The notes: a model not told the origin generated them from the letters alone. Positions 21,182 through 29,950 are shown, numbered from the stretch's first letter. The stretch is DNA of 64,000 nucleotides from Thermomonas aquatica (GCF_006337105.1 NZ_CP040871.1:1951001-2015000); one strand, 5' to 3'. Program-made: numbers and translations.

Positions 21182-21883
21182 ATGTCCGATTCGTCATCCC
21201 TGCCGGTGCTGTACCACGACGACGCGCTTGCGGTGGTCGACAAGCCCGCCGGCCTGATGGTCCACGACAGCGCGCTGGCGCGTGGCGAAACCGATTTCGC
21301 CGCGGACCGGCTGCGCGAGCAGTTCGGCAAGCCGATCTTCCTCGTGCATCGACTCGATCGCGCCACCAGCGGCTGCCTGCTGCTGGCCTTCGACCGCGAG
21401 ACCGCGTCCGCGCTGGGCAAGGTGCTGATGTCGCGCGAAGTCGAGAAAGACTATTGGGCGGTCTGTCGCGGCTGGCCGGCGGAGCGCGAGTTCCTGGTCG
21501 ACCATCCGCTCGACGGCGGCCCCGGCAAGCCGGCGAAGAAGCCGGCGCAGACCGCGTTCGAAGTGCTGGCCACCTGCGAATTGCCGCTGCCGTCGTCCAG
21601 TTTCGAGACGTCGCGCTATGCGCTGCTGCGCGCATCGCCGCTGACCGGCCGGTTCCGCCAGATCCGCCGCCACCTCAAGCACGGCTTCCATCACCTGGTC
21701 GGCGACAGCAGCCATGGCGACGGCCGCCACAACCGCAATTTCCGCATGCTCGGCATCCATCGCATGCTGCTGCACGCGCGCCGGCTGGCGTTCGTGCACC
21801 CGCATTCGGGCGAGCGGGTCGAAGCCATGGCGTCGCCGGATGCGGAGTTCGCCAAGGCGCTGGCCCTGTTCGAGTCGAAGTAA
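21182..21883 (+). CDS. RluA-family tRNA pseudouridine synthase, TruC-like
   Basis: A 233-residue pseudouridine synthase of the RluA family without an S4 domain. The catalytic Asp59 sits in the family signature VHRLDRATSG. The N-terminal DALAVVDKPAGLMVHDS and the C-terminal LHARRLAFVHPHSGE are standard RluA-family blocks. The short length and the opening YHDDALAVVDKPAGLMVH resemble TruC, which makes pseudouridine 65 in tRNA; rRNA targets cannot be excluded. MSDSSS at 21182 is preferred to the ATG at 21146. The next gene begins 9 nt after its stop. Confidence 0.85.
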   Translation: MSDSSSLPVLYHDDALAVVDKPAGLMVHDSALARGETDFAADRLREQFGKPIFLVHRLDRATSGCLLLAFDRETASALGKVLMSREVEKDYWAVCRGWPAEREFLVDHPLDGGPGKPAKKPAQTAFEVLATCELPLPSSSFETSRYALLRASPLTGRFRQIRRHLKHGFHHLVGDSSHGDGRHNRNFRMLGIHRMLLHARRLAFVHPHSGERVEAMASPDAEFAKALALFESK

Positions 21884-21886
21884 CAT
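21881..21886 (+). promoter_or_regulatory. -10 box of arfB overlapping the upstream stop codon
   Basis: TAACAT begins with the TAA stop of the pseudouridine synthase gene and ends 6 nt before the arfB ATG, the same spacing as in ubiJ, oleC and pyrE. Confidence 0.4.
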
Positions 21887-21892
21887 CGCCGC

Positions 21893-22309
21893 ATGCTGCA
21901 GGTCGGAACCATCGCCATCGACGACGACGAACTGGTCGAGCGCTTCGTGCGCGCGTCCGGGCCGGGCGGGCAGAACGTCAACAAGGTCGCCACCGCGGTC
22001 GAGTTGCGCTTCGACGTGGCCGGCTCGCCCTCGCTGCCGGAGCCGGTGCGTGCGCGGTTGCTGGCCAGGCGCGACCGGCGCATGACCGCCGATGGCGTGC
22101 TGGTGCTCAATGCGCAGCGCTTCCGCACCCAGGAGCGCAACCGCCAGGACGCGCGCGAGCGGCTGGCGCACTTCATCGAGACCGGCCTGCATGCGCCGAA
22201 GCCGCGGATCGCCACCAAGCCCTCGCGCGGGGCCAGGGAGCGCCGCTTGGGCGAGAAACGCGGACGTGCGACGATCAAGCAGGGGCGCTCGGGGAAGGGC
22301 TGGGATTGA
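21893..22309 (+). CDS. arfB: alternative ribosome-rescue factor ArfB (GGQ peptidyl-tRNA hydrolase)
   Basis: A 138-residue protein with the release-factor GGQ motif at residues 25-27 in SGPGGQNVNKVATAVELRF and a strongly basic tail (after residue ~105; RGARERRLGEKRGR). This is the layout of ArfB/YaeJ (140 residues in E. coli), which enters stalled non-stop ribosomes, places its tail in the empty mRNA channel and hydrolyses the peptidyl-tRNA. It probably shares a transcript with the upstream pseudouridine synthase but may also have its own start (see -10 box). Its TGA overlaps a TTG start of the next gene. Confidence 0.93.
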   Translation: MLQVGTIAIDDDELVERFVRASGPGGQNVNKVATAVELRFDVAGSPSLPEPVRARLLARRDRRMTADGVLVLNAQRFRTQERNRQDARERLAHFIETGLHAPKPRIATKPSRGARERRLGEKRGRATIKQGRSGKGWD

Positions 22310-22929
22310 ACGACGCAGGTCACGACGACGTGGTGCTGGCGCTGCCGCCGAACGCGCCGCGGATGCCGCGCAACCGCTTCATCGAATGGCTGGGCCGTTC
22401 GATCCTGCGCATGTTCGGCTGGCGCATGGTCGGCGCGTTCCCGGACATCCCCAAGGCGGTCGTCATCGCCGCGCCGCATTCGTCGAACTGGGACGGCTTG
22501 CTCGGCTTCGGCGCCAAGTTCGGCATGGGCGTGAAGTTGTCGATCCTCGGCAAGGATGCGTTGATCAGGATCCCGTTGCTCGGCCGGATCCTGCGCTGGC
22601 AGGGGGTGATCCCGGTCGATCGCAGCGCGCCGCATGGCGTGGTCGGGCAGGCCGCGCAGGCGATCCGCGACGCCGACCGCATGTGGTACGCGATCGCCCC
22701 GGAAGGCACCCGCAAGTGGGTGGAACGCTGGAAGCCGGGCTTCTGGCACATCGCCCGCAATGCCGCGGTGCCGGTGATCCCGGCGTACTTCGACTACGCC
22801 AACAAGGTGATCGGGATCGGCCCGCCGTTCGCGCTGAGCGACGACATGCACGCCGACATCGCCCGCATCCAGCGCTGGTACAAGCCGTTCAAGGGCCGCA
22901 ACCACGACGTGATCCAGCCGAAGGATTGA
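22306..22929 (+). CDS. 1-acyl-sn-glycerol-3-phosphate acyltransferase-like (PlsC family)
   Basis: A ~207-residue PlsC-domain protein. It has the acyltransferase catalytic motif His58-x4-Asp63 in APHSSNWDGLL, a substrate-binding IPVDRSAP and an APEGTRK block. No ATG lies at the expected site: a TTG at 22306 overlaps the arfB stop (TTGA) and is taken as the start. An ATG at 22363 (MPRNRFIEW), just before the first hydrophobic helix, is the main alternative and would give 188 residues. It probably acylates a lysophospholipid or other glycerol lipid at the inner membrane. It ends at a terminator region facing the TonB receptor gene. Confidence 0.8.
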   Translation: MNDAGHDDVVLALPPNAPRMPRNRFIEWLGRSILRMFGWRMVGAFPDIPKAVVIAAPHSSNWDGLLGFGAKFGMGVKLSILGKDALIRIPLLGRILRWQGVIPVDRSAPHGVVGQAAQAIRDADRMWYAIAPEGTRKWVERWKPGFWHIARNAAVPVIPAYFDYANKVIGIGPPFALSDDMHADIARIQRWYKPFKGRNHDVIQPKD

Positions 22930-22964
22930 CCCGGCGAGCGGCGGCAGGCGCTGTCCGGCGATGC

Positions 22965-22992
22965 AAGAAAAAGCCCCGGCATGCCGGGGCTT
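22965..22992 (-). terminator. Rho-independent terminator of the TonB receptor gene
   Basis: A perfect 10-bp stem (22971-22980 with 22983-22992; AAGCCCCGGC arm) is followed on the minus strand by a T-rich tail (TTTTTCTTG). It lies 28 nt after the receptor stop codon and also faces the acyltransferase end. Confidence 0.8.
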
Positions 22993-23019
22993 CGCGCTTC
23001 CGTGTGCGGGGTGCTGCGT

Positions 23020-26000
23020 TTACAGCGGCTTGCCGCCGAACTTGTAGGTGAGCTGCACGTAATAGCTGCGGCCCATGCTGTCGAACCAGGCGGTGTCGTA
23101 GTACGGGTAGCTTTCCCAGGTCGCGTCCTTCGGCGGCATCTTGTCGAGCAGGTTGTTGACGGTCAGCGACACCCGGAAGTGGTCGTTGATGTCGTAGCGC
23201 GCGCTGCCGTTGAAGCGCCAGCTGGCCGGCGTCCACGCATCGTTGGCCCAGTTGGGCACGCGGCCGACGTAGTTGCCGAACAGGCTGGCGGCCCATGCCT
23301 CCTTCTCCCAGCTCGCGCCCAGGTTGCCCTTGACGCGCGGGATGGTGGCATCGGCGAAGCCGACGTCCAGCATGTCTTCGCTCGGGTCGCCCTGGCGCAG
23401 TTGCCGGTCGTGCCTGCGCACCCAGGTGTAGCTGCCGCTGAAGCGGAAATCGCCGGCGGCGGCGGTTTGCAGGCGGTAGTTGGCGGTGACGTCGACGCCC
23501 GAGGTCTTTTCGCTGGCGATGTTCATCGGCCCGAACAGCACGCTGGTGATGTCGCCATCGGCATCGCGGATCACCCGCGCCTTCATTTCGACGCACGTGG
23601 GCGAATTGCCATCGACCGTTTTTCCGTCGTCGGTCACGCCCAGGCGGCAATCGGCTTCGGTGGCGCGGATCCATTCGCGGTCCAGCACCTGCACCTGGTT
23701 CTTCACCTCGATCGCGTAGTAGTCCACCGCCAGGTCGAAGTTCGCGCTGGGCGACCACACGAAGCCGCCGGTGAACGACTTGCTGGTCTCCACGTCCAGC
23801 GCCATGTTGCCGGTGTAGACGTCGCGGGTGTTGATGTCCCAGGTGCCGTCGTTGTAGCAATCGTCGTCGCTGAAGCCCGCCGCGTCGGGGTCGGTGCGGC
23901 ACTGGTAGTAGTCGGTGGAGATCTTGCGGTAGTAGTCGGTGCCGGCGAACAGGTAGTGCATGTCCGGCGCGCGGAAGCCGGTGCCGTAGGAGCTGCGCAC
24001 CAGCAGGGTGTCAAGCGGACGCCATTCCAGGCCCAGGCTGTAGGTGAACTTGCCCGGGTTGCTGCTGCCGTAGCTGTAGCGGTCGTAACGGCCGGCCAGG
24101 CTCGCCTGCAGGCTGGACAGCAGCGGCATGCGCAACTCGCCGGCCGCGCTCCAGTGGTCGCGGTCGCCGCGGCCGTCGCCGTAGCGCGGGCCGAAGTAGG
24201 CGCTGTCGGTCAGCGCCAGCGGATCGGGATTGATGCGGTAGGACTGCCGGCCGTATTCGATCGCGCCGGCGAAGCCGACATCGCCCGCCGGCAGGGTGAA
24301 CAGCGAGGTGGTGTCGGCGGTGAAGCTGAGGTTGTCGTTCTCGGCCTTGGGATGCCAGACCGACATCGTCGAGATCGACGCGAACTGCTCGGGCGTCAGC
24401 GGGGTGAACAGGCGCGCGTAATTCGGGTTGTAGATCGCGTAGCCGTCCTCGTCGTAGCCCAGGCGCGGGCCGAGGAAGAACGCGTTGGCGGCCGCGGCCA
24501 GGATGCGCGGCATCTTCACCTCGGCCTTGTACTGCGAATGGTTGTAGGCCGCTTCCCAGTTCCAGTCCTCGCCGAAGCCGCCCTTGAAGCCGGTGGTCAG
24601 CGCGAAGGTCTTCTCGGTGGTGGTGTTCATGCGGTTCTTCAGGCCGCCCACTTCCTCCGGGGTGAACTGCCGCTGCCACAGTTCGTAACGGCCGATGCCC
24701 TCGTTGTAGAAGATGCTGTCATCGACGTCGGTCGAGTTCGGGTCGTAGAACGCCCAGCCCATGTGGTCGCTGGCGATGTTGCCCCAGCTCGAGGTCAGGA
24801 TGTTGCCGTTGGTGCCGGTCAGCAGCTCCACTTTCTGGTGGCCGATCTGGGTATCGGCGAACCACGACAGGTCGTCGTTGATGCGGAACTCGAACGAGCC
24901 GTAGGCGGTGGCGCCCTTGCGGCCGTTGGTGATGGTGCGATAGGCGATCGCGCGGTCGCTGCCGCAATAGGCGCGGCCGCGGGTGTCCGTGGCCAGCACC
25001 GTGGTGCCTTCGTTGAGGCCGGCCATCGCCGCGCAGCCGTCGGTCGGCGCGGTGCGGTTGCTCTGCGCGATCATGCGCGGCAACCGGCGGCGCGCGGTGG
25101 GTGCGTCGAGGGTCGAATCCTGGATCTCGCGGTCGGTGCCCCACAGCGGATCCTTGTCGATCAGCTCCAGGCCGACGATGCCGCTGAAATCGCCGCGTTC
25201 GAAGCCGCCGGTCAGGTTCAGGTTGTGGGAGGCGCCGCCGCCGCGCTCGGTATCGCCGTAGCGATAGTCGATGGTGATGCCGTCCGTGGATTTCTTCAGG
25301 ATGAAGTTGATCACGCCGGCCATCGCGTCCGATCCGTACACCGCCGAGGCGCTGCCGGTGAGGATTTCCACGCGGTCGATCATCCCCAGCGGGATGTTGC
25401 CGATGTCGGTGAAGTTGCTGCGGCTGTTGAGCGGCAGCGGGAAGTCGGCGACGCGGCGGCCGTTGACCAGCACCAGGGTGTGGTTGGGCCCGAGGCCGCG
25501 CAGGTCGACCGCCTGCGCGCCCGGGGTGGACTGCGCGTTGGTGGTGTTCTGCTGGCCGTAGGTGTAGCCGTTGTTCTGGCTGAGCGACTTCAGCACGTCG
25601 GGCACGCTGGTGAGGCCGGCGGCCTTGATGTTCTCGGCGGTGACGATGGTGATCGGCGCCGGGCCTTCCACCTGCGCGCGCGGGATGCGCGAGCCGGTGA
25701 CCTGCACGGTTTCGATGTCGGTGATTGGTGCGTCGGTCGCGGCCTGCGGCGTGGACTGCTGCGCGGCGCGCGGCCGGGCCGGCGCGGGCCTGGCCGGGGC
25801 CTGGGCCGCCTGCGGCACCACCAGCACCGCGCCGGAGTCGTCCCGCTGCGCATGGAAACCGCTGCCCTTGAGCAGCGCGTCGAGCGCCTGCGGCGATGCG
25901 GTCTGCCCCTGCACGCCGGCGCTGCGCGCGCCCTTCAACTGGTCGGCGCGATACACCAGCTGGGTGCCGGACTGGCGGGCATAGGTCTCCAGCGCGGTGG

Positions 26001-26109
26001 CGAGGTCGCCGGCGGGAACGTCGACGCGGCCGCCCTGCGCCTGCGCGGCGAGTGCGGCGGAACAGGCCAGGGACAGCAACAGGACGCGCAGCGGACGGGA
26101 CGGCTTCAT
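23020..26109 (-). CDS. TonB-dependent outer-membrane receptor/transducer with STN domain
   Basis: A 1029-residue receptor. Signal peptide residues 1-24; an STN (secretin/TonB short N-terminus) signalling domain at about 27-100 (VPAGDLATALETYARQSG); a low-complexity Ala/Pro/Arg linker at ~108-130; the plug domain from about 145 (QVTGSRIPRA, then VDLRGLGPNHTLVLVNGRRV and VEILTGSASAVYGSDAMAGV); then the 22-strand barrel. The STN domain marks it as a transducer that signals to a FecR-type anti-sigma factor, and fecR/fecI-type genes lie directly upstream on the same strand. The plug resembles large xanthomonad receptors for oligosaccharides or peptides rather than classical siderophore receptors, so the ligand is uncertain. 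Confidence 0.92.
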   Translation of the reverse strand: MKPSRPLRVLLLSLACSAALAAQAQGGRVDVPAGDLATALETYARQSGTQLVYRADQLKGARSAGVQGQTASPQALDALLKGSGFHAQRDDSGAVLVVPQAAQAPARPAPARPRAAQQSTPQAATDAPITDIETVQVTGSRIPRAQVEGPAPITIVTAENIKAAGLTSVPDVLKSLSQNNGYTYGQQNTTNAQSTPGAQAVDLRGLGPNHTLVLVNGRRVADFPLPLNSRSNFTDIGNIPLGMIDRVEILTGSASAVYGSDAMAGVINFILKKSTDGITIDYRYGDTERGGGASHNLNLTGGFERGDFSGIVGLELIDKDPLWGTDREIQDSTLDAPTARRRLPRMIAQSNRTAPTDGCAAMAGLNEGTTVLATDTRGRAYCGSDRAIAYRTITNGRKGATAYGSFEFRINDDLSWFADTQIGHQKVELLTGTNGNILTSSWGNIASDHMGWAFYDPNSTDVDDSIFYNEGIGRYELWQRQFTPEEVGGLKNRMNTTTEKTFALTTGFKGGFGEDWNWEAAYNHSQYKAEVKMPRILAAAANAFFLGPRLGYDEDGYAIYNPNYARLFTPLTPEQFASISTMSVWHPKAENDNLSFTADTTSLFTLPAGDVGFAGAIEYGRQSYRINPDPLALTDSAYFGPRYGDGRGDRDHWSAAGELRMPLLSSLQASLAGRYDRYSYGSSNPGKFTYSLGLEWRPLDTLLVRSSYGTGFRAPDMHYLFAGTDYYRKISTDYYQCRTDPDAAGFSDDDCYNDGTWDINTRDVYTGNMALDVETSKSFTGGFVWSPSANFDLAVDYYAIEVKNQVQVLDREWIRATEADCRLGVTDDGKTVDGNSPTCVEMKARVIRDADGDITSVLFGPMNIASEKTSGVDVTANYRLQTAAAGDFRFSGSYTWVRRHDRQLRQGDPSEDMLDVGFADATIPRVKGNLGASWEKEAWAASLFGNYVGRVPNWANDAWTPASWRFNGSARYDINDHFRVSLTVNNLLDKMPPKDATWESYPYYDTAWFDSMGRSYYVQLTYKFGGKPL

Positions 26110-26194
26110 GCAAATTCCCCCAAGGCGCTCGATGCGGCGCCGTTACAGCTTCATGACGAACGAACCCGGCAAATCCCCCGCTGCCGCGGACGCC

Positions 26195-27259
26195 CTACCG
26201 CGAATGCAGGACGATGCGCGAGGCGTCGTACTCGGCGCGCAGCGGGAAGCCGCGCTCGAGCAGGCGGGCGAAGCCCTCGGCATTGTCCCAGCGGAAGCTG
26301 CCGCCGACCCGCAGCGCGCCGGCCGCGGGGTCGGCGACCACCAGCTTGCGCGCGTTGAAGCGGTTGAACTCGACCACCGCCTCGGCCAGCGTGGTATCGC
26401 GGAACGCCAGCGTGCCGTCGCGCCAATCCAGCATGCCCTCGGCATCGGCGATCGGCAGGCTGCGCACCAGCACGTCGCCGCCGCGCGCCAGCGCGATGCT
26501 GCCGGCGGGCAGCAGCGCCATCGGTTGCGGGCCTCGCCCGGTGCGCGTCGTCTCCAGCCGCACCGTGCCTTCGGTCACCACCACGCGCAGGTCGTTGCCG
26601 TCGCGGCGCACCGAGAAACGCGTGCCGACCGCGATCACCTGGCGATTGCCGGTGTCGACCACGAACGGACGCGTCGCGTCCTTCGCCACCTCGAAGATCG
26701 CCTCGCCGCGGCGCAGTTCGACCAGCCGCCGGTGGCGCGACAGTTGCACGTCGATGCGGCTGTCGCTGGACAGCACCGCGCGCGAGCCGTCCGCCAGCGG
26801 TGCGGCCTGCACCTGGCCCAGCGCGGCCTGGTAGCTGGCGGTGTCGACATGGGTATAGGTGCGCCAGCCCCAGCCGGCGAACAAGGCGCAGGCGGCGATC
26901 GACAGCACCGCGAACGCGGTCGCCGCCAGCGAACGCCCCACCGGGGGGCGCGGTGCGAGCTTCAGGTCGCGCAGGTCCGGTGCCAGCGCGATCGATGCGG
27001 CGCCCTGGGCTTGCGCGGGTTGCGCCCAATGCCCGCGCGGCGGCGGCCCCGGCTGTTTCCAGCCCGCGCCCAAGGCCTGCAAGCGTCCGCTTTCGTCCCA
27101 GGCCGCCTGCAGGCGCAGGAATGCGATGCGATGCGCGGTGTCCGCGTCCAGCCAGTCCGCGAGCGCGGCGTGATCGGCCTGCGACCACGCGCTGCCGTCG
27201 CGGCGTGCCAGCCAGTCGGCCGCGGTGTGCTCGATTTCAGTCCGCGTGCTGGCGTTCAT
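26195..27259 (-). CDS. FecR-family anti-sigma factor / sigma regulator
   Basis: A 354-residue inner-membrane protein. The N-terminal cytoplasmic part (1-~110) contains the FecR-N block AADWLARRDGSAWSQADHAALADWL; one transmembrane helix lies near 113-135; the periplasmic FecR domain (RAVLSSDSRIDVQLSRHRR, then RGEAIFEVAKD and VIAVGTRFSVR) and a C-terminal STN-like segment (LAEAVVEFNRFNARK) follow. It should relay the ligand-bound state of the TonB receptor to the ECF sigma factor. The ATG at 27259 overlaps the sigma gene by 23 nt, so expression is coupled. Confidence 0.9.
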   Translation of the reverse strand: MNASTRTEIEHTAADWLARRDGSAWSQADHAALADWLDADTAHRIAFLRLQAAWDESGRLQALGAGWKQPGPPPRGHWAQPAQAQGAASIALAPDLRDLKLAPRPPVGRSLAATAFAVLSIAACALFAGWGWRTYTHVDTASYQAALGQVQAAPLADGSRAVLSSDSRIDVQLSRHRRLVELRRGEAIFEVAKDATRPFVVDTGNRQVIAVGTRFSVRRDGNDLRVVVTEGTVRLETTRTGRGPQPMALLPAGSIALARGGDVLVRSLPIADAEGMLDWRDGTLAFRDTTLAEAVVEFNRFNARKLVVADPAAGALRVGGSFRWDNAEGFARLLERGFPLRAEYDASRIVLHSR

Positions 27260-27812
27260 CGTCGTCTTTCGCGGGCACGGAGTGGGCATCGCGGGCCATG
27301 CCATCGCCGCCATAGAGGCGGTCGGCGAGCAGGCGCATGCCCTTGGCGAGGTGCTTTTCCACGGTTTTTTCGCTGATGCCCATGCGCATGGCCACGTCCT
27401 TTTGCGACAGTTCCTCGACGCGGCGCAGCCATACCGCCTCGCGGCAGCGATCCGGCAGGCCATCGAAGGCGTCGGCCAGCCGGTGCAGCAATTGCCGCCC
27501 GCCGCACCAGCGTTCCGGCGACACGTCATCCACCAAGACGTGCGAAGGCTCGAAATCACCCATCGGCTCGATCGAGACCACCCGTGCGCGGCGCGCGCGA
27601 TCGGCCATCAGGTTGCGCGCGGCGGCGAACAGGAACGCCTTCGGCTGCGCGGGGAATCCCTTCGCCGCGGCTTCGTAGACCCGCGCATAGATGTCCTGGC
27701 GCAGGTCCTGCGCTTCCTCGCGGTGCGGCCAGCTGCGCAGCAGGTAGCGCAGCAGGGCTTCCTCGTGGACGAGGATTTCCTCGGCGAACCACCTGTCCAG
27801 CGGCGAATGCAT
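27237..27812 (-). CDS. FecI-like ECF RNA polymerase sigma factor
   Basis: A 191-residue ECF sigma factor. Region 2 covers about residues 15-80 (EALLRYLLRSWPHREEAQDLRQDIYARV) and region 4 about 120-175 with the HTH LSQKDVAMRMGISEKTVEKHLAKG. It belongs to the iron-starvation/FecI subgroup that pairs with FecR and STN-containing TonB receptors, exactly the neighbours found here. ATG 27812 gives the standard N-terminus (MHSPLDRWF). It is divergent from the cyanophycinase/isoaspartyl-peptidase gene, whose start is 110 bp away, so both might share a control region. Confidence 0.9.
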   Translation of the reverse strand: MHSPLDRWFAEEILVHEEALLRYLLRSWPHREEAQDLRQDIYARVYEAAAKGFPAQPKAFLFAAARNLMADRARRARVVSIEPMGDFEPSHVLVDDVSPERWCGGRQLLHRLADAFDGLPDRCREAVWLRRVEELSQKDVAMRMGISEKTVEKHLAKGMRLLADRLYGGDGMARDAHSVPAKDDDERQHAD

Positions 27813-27922
27813 CGGGCGAAGATAGCCGAAAGCGGAGGCGATCCGGCAACCCGGCGGGGGAAATGCCTTCGCCATTCGTCATATCGAGTGGAATGCCGAT
27901 GGCCGATCGAACGAGGATGACG

Positions 27923-29860
27923 ATGAAGCGACGCGCGTACTGGTCGATGCTGCTGGTGGCCGCGATGGGGATTGCATCCACGGCTGCGATGGCGGCCGAT
28001 ACCGGCCATTACCTGCTGGGCGACACCGCGGCGAAGACCCCGGGCAAGCCCGCGCCGGGCCTGCTGCTGATGGGCGGCGGCGACCGCAACTTCGATGCGC
28101 TGCGCTGGTTCATGAAGAAGGCCGGCAACGGCCACATCGTGGTGCTGCGCGCCTCGCAGGCGGGCGAGATCGGCGAGGAGTTCTTCAACGAAGTCGGCGG
28201 CATCCAGTCGGTCGAGACCTTCGTGTTCAACGACCGCGAAGCCGCCAGCGACCCGAAGGTCCTGGCCGCGCTCAAGCGCGCCGACGGCATCTTCATCGCC
28301 GGCGGCGACCAGTCGCGCTACGTGCGCTACTGGCGCGGCACGCCGGTGGCCGCGGCGCTGGACGCGCACGTGCGCGCCGGCAAGCCGCTCGGCGGTACCA
28401 GCGCCGGCCTGGCCATGCTCGGCGACTACCTGTACGGGGCGATGGACGGCGGCAGCCAGATCAGCCCGCGCGCGCTGGCCGATCCGCTGGGCGCGGAGAA
28501 CACCATCGAAACCGATTTCCTGCACCTCGCCCTGCTCAAGGGCGTGGTCACCGATACCCATTTCAGCGAGCGCAACCGGTTGGGCCGGTTGATCGCCTTC
28601 GTCGCCAAGGCCGAATCGATGGCGGGCAAGCCGCTGATCGGTTTGGGCGTCGACGAAGACGCCGCGGTCGCGGTGGAAGGCGACGGCACGGCGCGCGTGT
28701 ACGCGACCTCGCCGATGGCGGGCGCGACGGTGGTGCGCGGCGGTTTCGCAAAGCAGGTCGAAGACGAGGCCATGCAACTCGACCGAGTGGACACCGTTGG
28801 TGCCGGCCCGGATTCCGTCCTGCATCTGCCGGATGGACGCGTCGAGCGGCCGGTGTTCCAGCGCCACTATGCGGTGCGCGATGGCGTGCTGACCGCGCTG
28901 GACGCGCCACTGCTGGTGATCCATGGCGGTGCCGGCGTGGAGCCGGGCGACTTGAGCAAGGACGAGGAAGCCGCGGCGCGCGCTGCGCTGGAAGCCGCCT
29001 TGCGCGCCGGCCATGCGAAGCTGCAATCGGGCGGCTCGTCGGTGGATGCGGTGGCAGCCACGATCACCGTGCTGGAGGACGCGCCGCAGTTCAACGCCGG
29101 CCGTGGCGCGGTGTTCACCCACGACGGCCGCAACGAGCTCGACACCTCGCTCATGGACGGCGCCACCGGCAAGGCCGGCGCGGCGGCGGGCCTGTATCGG
29201 GTCAAGAACCCGATCACCCTGGCGCGGGCGATCATGGACAAGTCCAAGCACGTGATGATGGTCGGCGACGGCGCGGAGATGTTCGCCAAAGAACAGGGCA
29301 TCGCGCTGGTCGATCCCGCGTACTTCCGCACCGAGAAGCGCTGGCGGCAGTTGCAGAAGGCGCTGGCGGAAGAGAAGAACGCGCAGGCAGCGAACACGCC
29401 GCTGGTGCTGCCGGGCAAGGCCTACTTCGGCACCGTCGGCGCGTTGGCGCTGGATGCGCAGGGACGCCTGGCCGCGGGCACCTCCACCGGCGGCATGACC
29501 AACAAGCGCTACGGCCGCGTCGGCGATTCGCCGATCATCGGCGCCGGCACCTGGGCCGATCAGCGTTGCGCGGTGTCCGGCACCGGCTGGGGCGAGTTCT
29601 ACATCCGCGATGCCGCCGCGCACGAGATCTGCGCGCGGGTACGTCTGGCCGGGCAGAGCATCGACCGCGCCTCCGATGGCGTGATCAACCGCGACATCCC
29701 CAAGGCCGGCGGCGACGGCGGCGCGATCGCGCTGGATGCGCAGGGCGTGGCCGCGTTCCCGTTCAACACCGGCGGCATGTATCGCGGCTGGATCGGCGCC
29801 GACGGCGTGCCGCACGTGGCGATCTACAAGACCGATACGTTGCCGCTGCCGGCGTACTGA
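27923..29860 (+). CDS. exported cyanophycinase-like (S51) / isoaspartyl peptidase (T2) fusion
   Basis: A 645-residue two-enzyme protein. A signal peptide (1-25, ending TAAMAAD) predicts export. Residues ~40-300 form a peptidase S51/cyanophycinase-like domain with GGGD (51-54), IAGGDQSRY and the nucleophile Ser160 in GGTSAGLAML. Residues ~329-645 form a plant-type asparaginase/isoaspartyl peptidase (Ntn hydrolase): IHGGAGV from His334, the autoprocessing/nucleophilic Thr504 in FGTVGALALD, then STGGMTNKRYGRVGDSP. Cyanophycinase releases beta-Asp-Arg dipeptides from cyanophycin and isoaspartyl peptidases split such dipeptides, so the fusion could do both steps in the periplasm or outside. Autocleavage before Thr504 is expected. 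The start at 27923 follows a GAGG Shine-Dalgarno. Confidence 0.88.
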   Translation: MKRRAYWSMLLVAAMGIASTAAMAADTGHYLLGDTAAKTPGKPAPGLLLMGGGDRNFDALRWFMKKAGNGHIVVLRASQAGEIGEEFFNEVGGIQSVETFVFNDREAASDPKVLAALKRADGIFIAGGDQSRYVRYWRGTPVAAALDAHVRAGKPLGGTSAGLAMLGDYLYGAMDGGSQISPRALADPLGAENTIETDFLHLALLKGVVTDTHFSERNRLGRLIAFVAKAESMAGKPLIGLGVDEDAAVAVEGDGTARVYATSPMAGATVVRGGFAKQVEDEAMQLDRVDTVGAGPDSVLHLPDGRVERPVFQRHYAVRDGVLTALDAPLLVIHGGAGVEPGDLSKDEEAAARAALEAALRAGHAKLQSGGSSVDAVAATITVLEDAPQFNAGRGAVFTHDGRNELDTSLMDGATGKAGAAAGLYRVKNPITLARAIMDKSKHVMMVGDGAEMFAKEQGIALVDPAYFRTEKRWRQLQKALAEEKNAQAANTPLVLPGKAYFGTVGALALDAQGRLAAGTSTGGMTNKRYGRVGDSPIIGAGTWADQRCAVSGTGWGEFYIRDAAAHEICARVRLAGQSIDRASDGVINRDIPKAGGDGGAIALDAQGVAAFPFNTGGMYRGWIGADGVPHVAIYKTDTLPLPAY

Positions 29861-29876
29861 GCACGTACTCGGCGGG

Positions 29877-29950
29877 AAAGGCGGGTCAGAGTCGAGTTTC
29901 GTTTACGAAACTCGACTCTGACCCGCCTTTTTCTGACCCGCCTTTTTCTT
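29877..29950. repeat. REP-like perfect hairpin with an extra half-copy; bidirectional terminator
   Basis: A perfect 25-bp inverted repeat (29877-29901 with 29906-29930; core GGCGGGTCAGAGTCGAGTTTC) closes a TTTA loop. A further direct copy of the arm end (CTGACCCGCCTTTTTCT) follows at 29933-29949. It lies between two convergent genes and has T-rich tails in both directions. The GGGTCAGAGTCGA core resembles palindromes found next to REP-associated tyrosine transposase (RAYT) genes in gammaproteobacteria; no such transposase lies in this window. Confidence 0.7.

Noticed and set aside
22981..26358. 1125-residue plus-strand ORF opposite the TonB receptor
   Set aside because: Val/Gly/Ala/Arg-rich antisense frame; the minus strand has a complete receptor with signal peptide and plug.
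27584..27922. Extended N-terminus of the fusion peptidase
   Set aside because: The upstream frame lies antisense to the sigma factor and lacks similarity; the signal peptide starts at 27923.
29877..29950. Insertion sequence
   Set aside because: No transposase ORF nearby; only the palindromic unit.
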